A stretch of 15,422 nt of DNA, taken from assembly GCA_041689775.1 (NCBI GenBank), contig JBDNFP010000234.1, positions 1 through 15,422 of the forward strand. The letters are read 5' to 3'. The stretch is from JBDNFP01 sp041689775. Its GTDB lineage: Bacteria; Bacteroidota; Bacteroidia; Cytophagales; Spirosomataceae. The notes beneath the pieces were generated by a model. That model had not been told where the DNA came from, searched no databases, and saw nothing but the letters and a program-made list of their open reading frames with translations. Positions 14,363 to 15,422 of the stretch are shown one piece after another; the first letter of the stretch is position 1, and each line of letters begins with the position of its first letter. The translations under genes and the position numbers were made by a program.

Positions 14363-15043
14363 ATGAAAATAAAACTATTCACTGGTGTTTTGTTGCTTTG
14401 GGTGTGGGGTACTACCACACCTGTCAAGGCCCAAGCTTCTGACACCACCGCTACTACTTTCAGCATTAAGCCCCTCATCGTACCGACCACACTGGGCATA
14501 AGTGGCCTGCTTGTCCAAGGAAAGATCAGTCAACACCTGCAAGAAAAGGTAGTAGGACGATACCCGGGCGGAATCTACACGCGGGTAGACGATTACCTTC
14601 CCTACGCACCCATAGTTTTTAGTTTGGGACTAAGTGCCGCTGGTGTAGAAGGGAAGCATCCTTTGGGGGAACAAGTACTTCTTGCGTTTATTTCGACGGT
14701 TGCAGCGCAAGGCTTTACCCAAAGCCTGAAATTAATCGCAAAATATCCCCGTCCGGACGGGGCCGGAAATGATGCTTTCCCTTCCGGCCACACTACCCAG
14801 GCTTTTACGTCAGCCACGCTCCTCCACAAAGAATACGGAGCGCGTAGTATTTGGTACAGCGTGGGCGGATACGGCATTGCCACCACCACAGGAGCCCTAA
14901 GAGTGCTCAATAACAGACATTGGCTATCCGACGTACTGTTTGGTGCCGGAGTTGGAATCGGGGCCACACAAGTGGTATATTGGGGGTATCCCTGGGTGAA
15001 GCAAAAACTTGACCGAAAGCGCAGATTAGGTAAGCTCCCTTAA
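14363..15043 (+). CDS. PAP2 superfamily phosphatase, secreted or envelope-bound
   Basis: This 226-residue protein starts with a probable signal peptide (hydrophobic 5-18, likely cleaved after VKAQA at about 25). It carries all three phosphatidic-acid-phosphatase motifs: K123-x6-R130-P131, P140-S-G-H143, and R180-x5-H186-x3-D190. The usual Ser before the motif-3 Arg is Leu. Catalysis through H186, with H143 as proton donor, is expected from family knowledge. The substrates of such envelope enzymes include undecaprenyl pyrophosphate, phosphatidylglycerophosphate and lipid A phosphates (LpxE/LpxF). The 4-bp spacing from kdsA makes a lipid A or LPS substrate attractive, but this is inference. Hydrophobic segments at about 82-94, 104-115 and 165-178 are short, consistent with a compact envelope protein. 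Confidence 0.88.
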   Translation: MKIKLFTGVLLLWVWGTTTPVKAQASDTTATTFSIKPLIVPTTLGISGLLVQGKISQHLQEKVVGRYPGGIYTRVDDYLPYAPIVFSLGLSAAGVEGKHPLGEQVLLAFISTVAAQGFTQSLKLIAKYPRPDGAGNDAFPSGHTTQAFTSATLLHKEYGARSIWYSVGGYGIATTTGALRVLNNRHWLSDVLFGAGVGIGATQVVYWGYPWVKQKLDRKRRLGKLP

Positions 15044-15067
15044 TAAACTAAAACCGGTTTCAGCACT

Positions 15068-15181
15068 ATAAGCTATTGTGAATTTGTCAATAACAACCCC
15101 GCTGATGTACGGCTACACAAATACTATCACGATCATCAATACGGCTTTTCGATTGAAGATGACAATGAGCTCTTCGGACGC
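15068..15181 (+). pseudogene. tag: DNA-3-methyladenine glycosylase I, 5' fragment cut off by an insertion sequence
   Basis: The frame reads ISYCEFVNNNPADVRLHKYY and then HDHQYGFSIEDDNELFGR. This matches the beginning of Tag (family pattern YCxxV...YHDxEYGxPxxDDxxLFxxL), which excises 3-methyladenine from alkylated DNA. After Gly-Arg (15176-15181) the expected LxLExxQAGLSW continuation is missing. The reading instead passes through VKRIIVLWHL to a stop at 15215-15217. The codon at the expected start methionine is ATA (15068-15070), with no ATG, GTG or TTG in frame back to the preceding stop, so the start also seems lost. About 38 of roughly 185-190 residues remain. The rest may lie beyond the insertion sequence, outside the window. 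The remnant begins 24 bp after the PAP2 stop. Confidence 0.75.
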
Positions 15182-15422
15182 CAGGTTAAGCGCATTATAG
15201 TTCTTTGGCATCTATAAAGTTAAGAACTTTGTGAGATGAACTGGGGAAAATACTTTGGGTCTGTACCTGACTTTAGGATAGAACGGTGCAAGCACCATAA
15301 TTTATTGGATATTTTAGTAATATCCGTCTGTGCCGTAGTTTGCGGAGCGGATGATTTCGAGGAAATAGCGGAATATGGTCTTCAAAAGGAGTCTTTTTTA
15401 GGGACATTTTTAGCTTTGCCCA
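15182..15422 (+). mobile_element. ISAs1-family insertion sequence, left portion (runs off the right edge)
   Basis: The break in tag homology falls at about 15181, and the transposase gene follows at 15236. The intervening 54 bases (beginning CAGGTTAAGCGCATTATAG) are therefore the likely left end of the element, including its terminal inverted repeat. The partner repeat and the target-site duplication would lie outside the window. The exact end may be off by a few bases. Confidence 0.6.
15236..15422 (+). CDS. ISAs1-family transposase, N-terminal part (partial at window edge)
   Basis: The ATG at 15236 opens a frame of 62 codons with no stop before the window ends. Its product contains FGSVPDFRIERCKHHNLLDI, then LVISVCAVVCGADDFEEIAE, then YGLQKESFLGTFLALP. 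These match the conserved N-terminal domain of ISAs1/H-repeat transposases (pattern IPDpRr...HpLldiLviavcAvicGAdsweeIaefG...wL..fLxLp). The DDE catalytic residues lie downstream of this region and are not visible. A small palindrome AAAGTT-AAG-AACTTT (15216-15230) lies just before the start. Whether the element is intact cannot be judged here. Confidence 0.85.
   Translation, partial: MNWGKYFGSVPDFRIERCKHHNLLDILVISVCAVVCGADDFEEIAEYGLQKESFLGTFLALP

Noticed and set aside
1..15422. Search for a CRISPR array, tRNA or rRNA gene, phage module or toxin-antitoxin pair.
   Set aside because: No regularly spaced repeats, cloverleaf sequences, conserved rRNA words or recognisable defence or phage proteins were seen on either strand by eye.

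Overview
The window looks like a chromosomal segment of a Bacteroidota bacterium, most likely a member of the Cytophagales (inference). The genes carry no convincing Shine-Dalgarno sequences. Six intergenic or leader positions match the Bacteroidota -7 promoter element TAnnTTTG exactly, and the order acpP-fabF-rnc is typical of that phylum. Most of the window is housekeeping DNA for envelope and lipid synthesis. Both ends carry mobile-element debris next to damaged genes.

Left edge (1-527): the N-terminal fragment of an IS630-like transposase runs leftward out of the window. Next to it is a decayed membrane-protein gene that reads in one frame to 527 except for a stop at 318-320. It is followed by an intact MOP/Wzx-type flippase (693-2213). 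Convergent to the flippase is a mlaE-mlaF pair, the permease and ATPase of an MCE/Mla-type lipid transporter, with no MCE (mlaD) gene beside it. Divergent from mlaE runs an SDR oxidoreductase, then a ROK-family sugar kinase with its own promoter.

Middle (5487-8525): a perfect 20-bp hairpin separates the ROK gene from convergent murB (peptidoglycan precursor synthesis). Divergent from murB are a SPOR-domain lipoprotein and gmd (GDP-mannose 4,6-dehydratase, first step to GDP-L-fucose or related sugars). A perfect 23-bp hairpin ends gmd and the convergent Do-type protease gene.

Proteostasis and fatty acid section (8539-13309, minus strand): the periplasmic protease gene lies beside a small heat-shock protein gene. 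The hsp20 start codon is one base from a long two-part inverted repeat, which is the best candidate for unrecognised regulation in this window. Further upstream lie rnc, fabF and acpP (RNase III, beta-ketoacyl-ACP synthase II, acyl carrier protein) in operon order.

Right edge (13540-15422): kdsA (Kdo-8-phosphate synthase, metal-dependent class) is followed after 4 bp by a secreted PAP2 phosphatase, suggesting an LPS/lipid A pair. Next is a truncated DNA-3-methyladenine glycosylase I (tag) pseudogene. An ISAs1-family insertion sequence cuts it off, and its transposase runs out of the window.

I see no rRNA, tRNA, CRISPR array, phage or defence system. No new multi-gene system is apparent. The items most worth a second look are the hsp20 leader structure, the two disrupted genes with their insertion sequences, the ROK protein without its usual zinc motif, and the MlaEF pair without an MCE protein.
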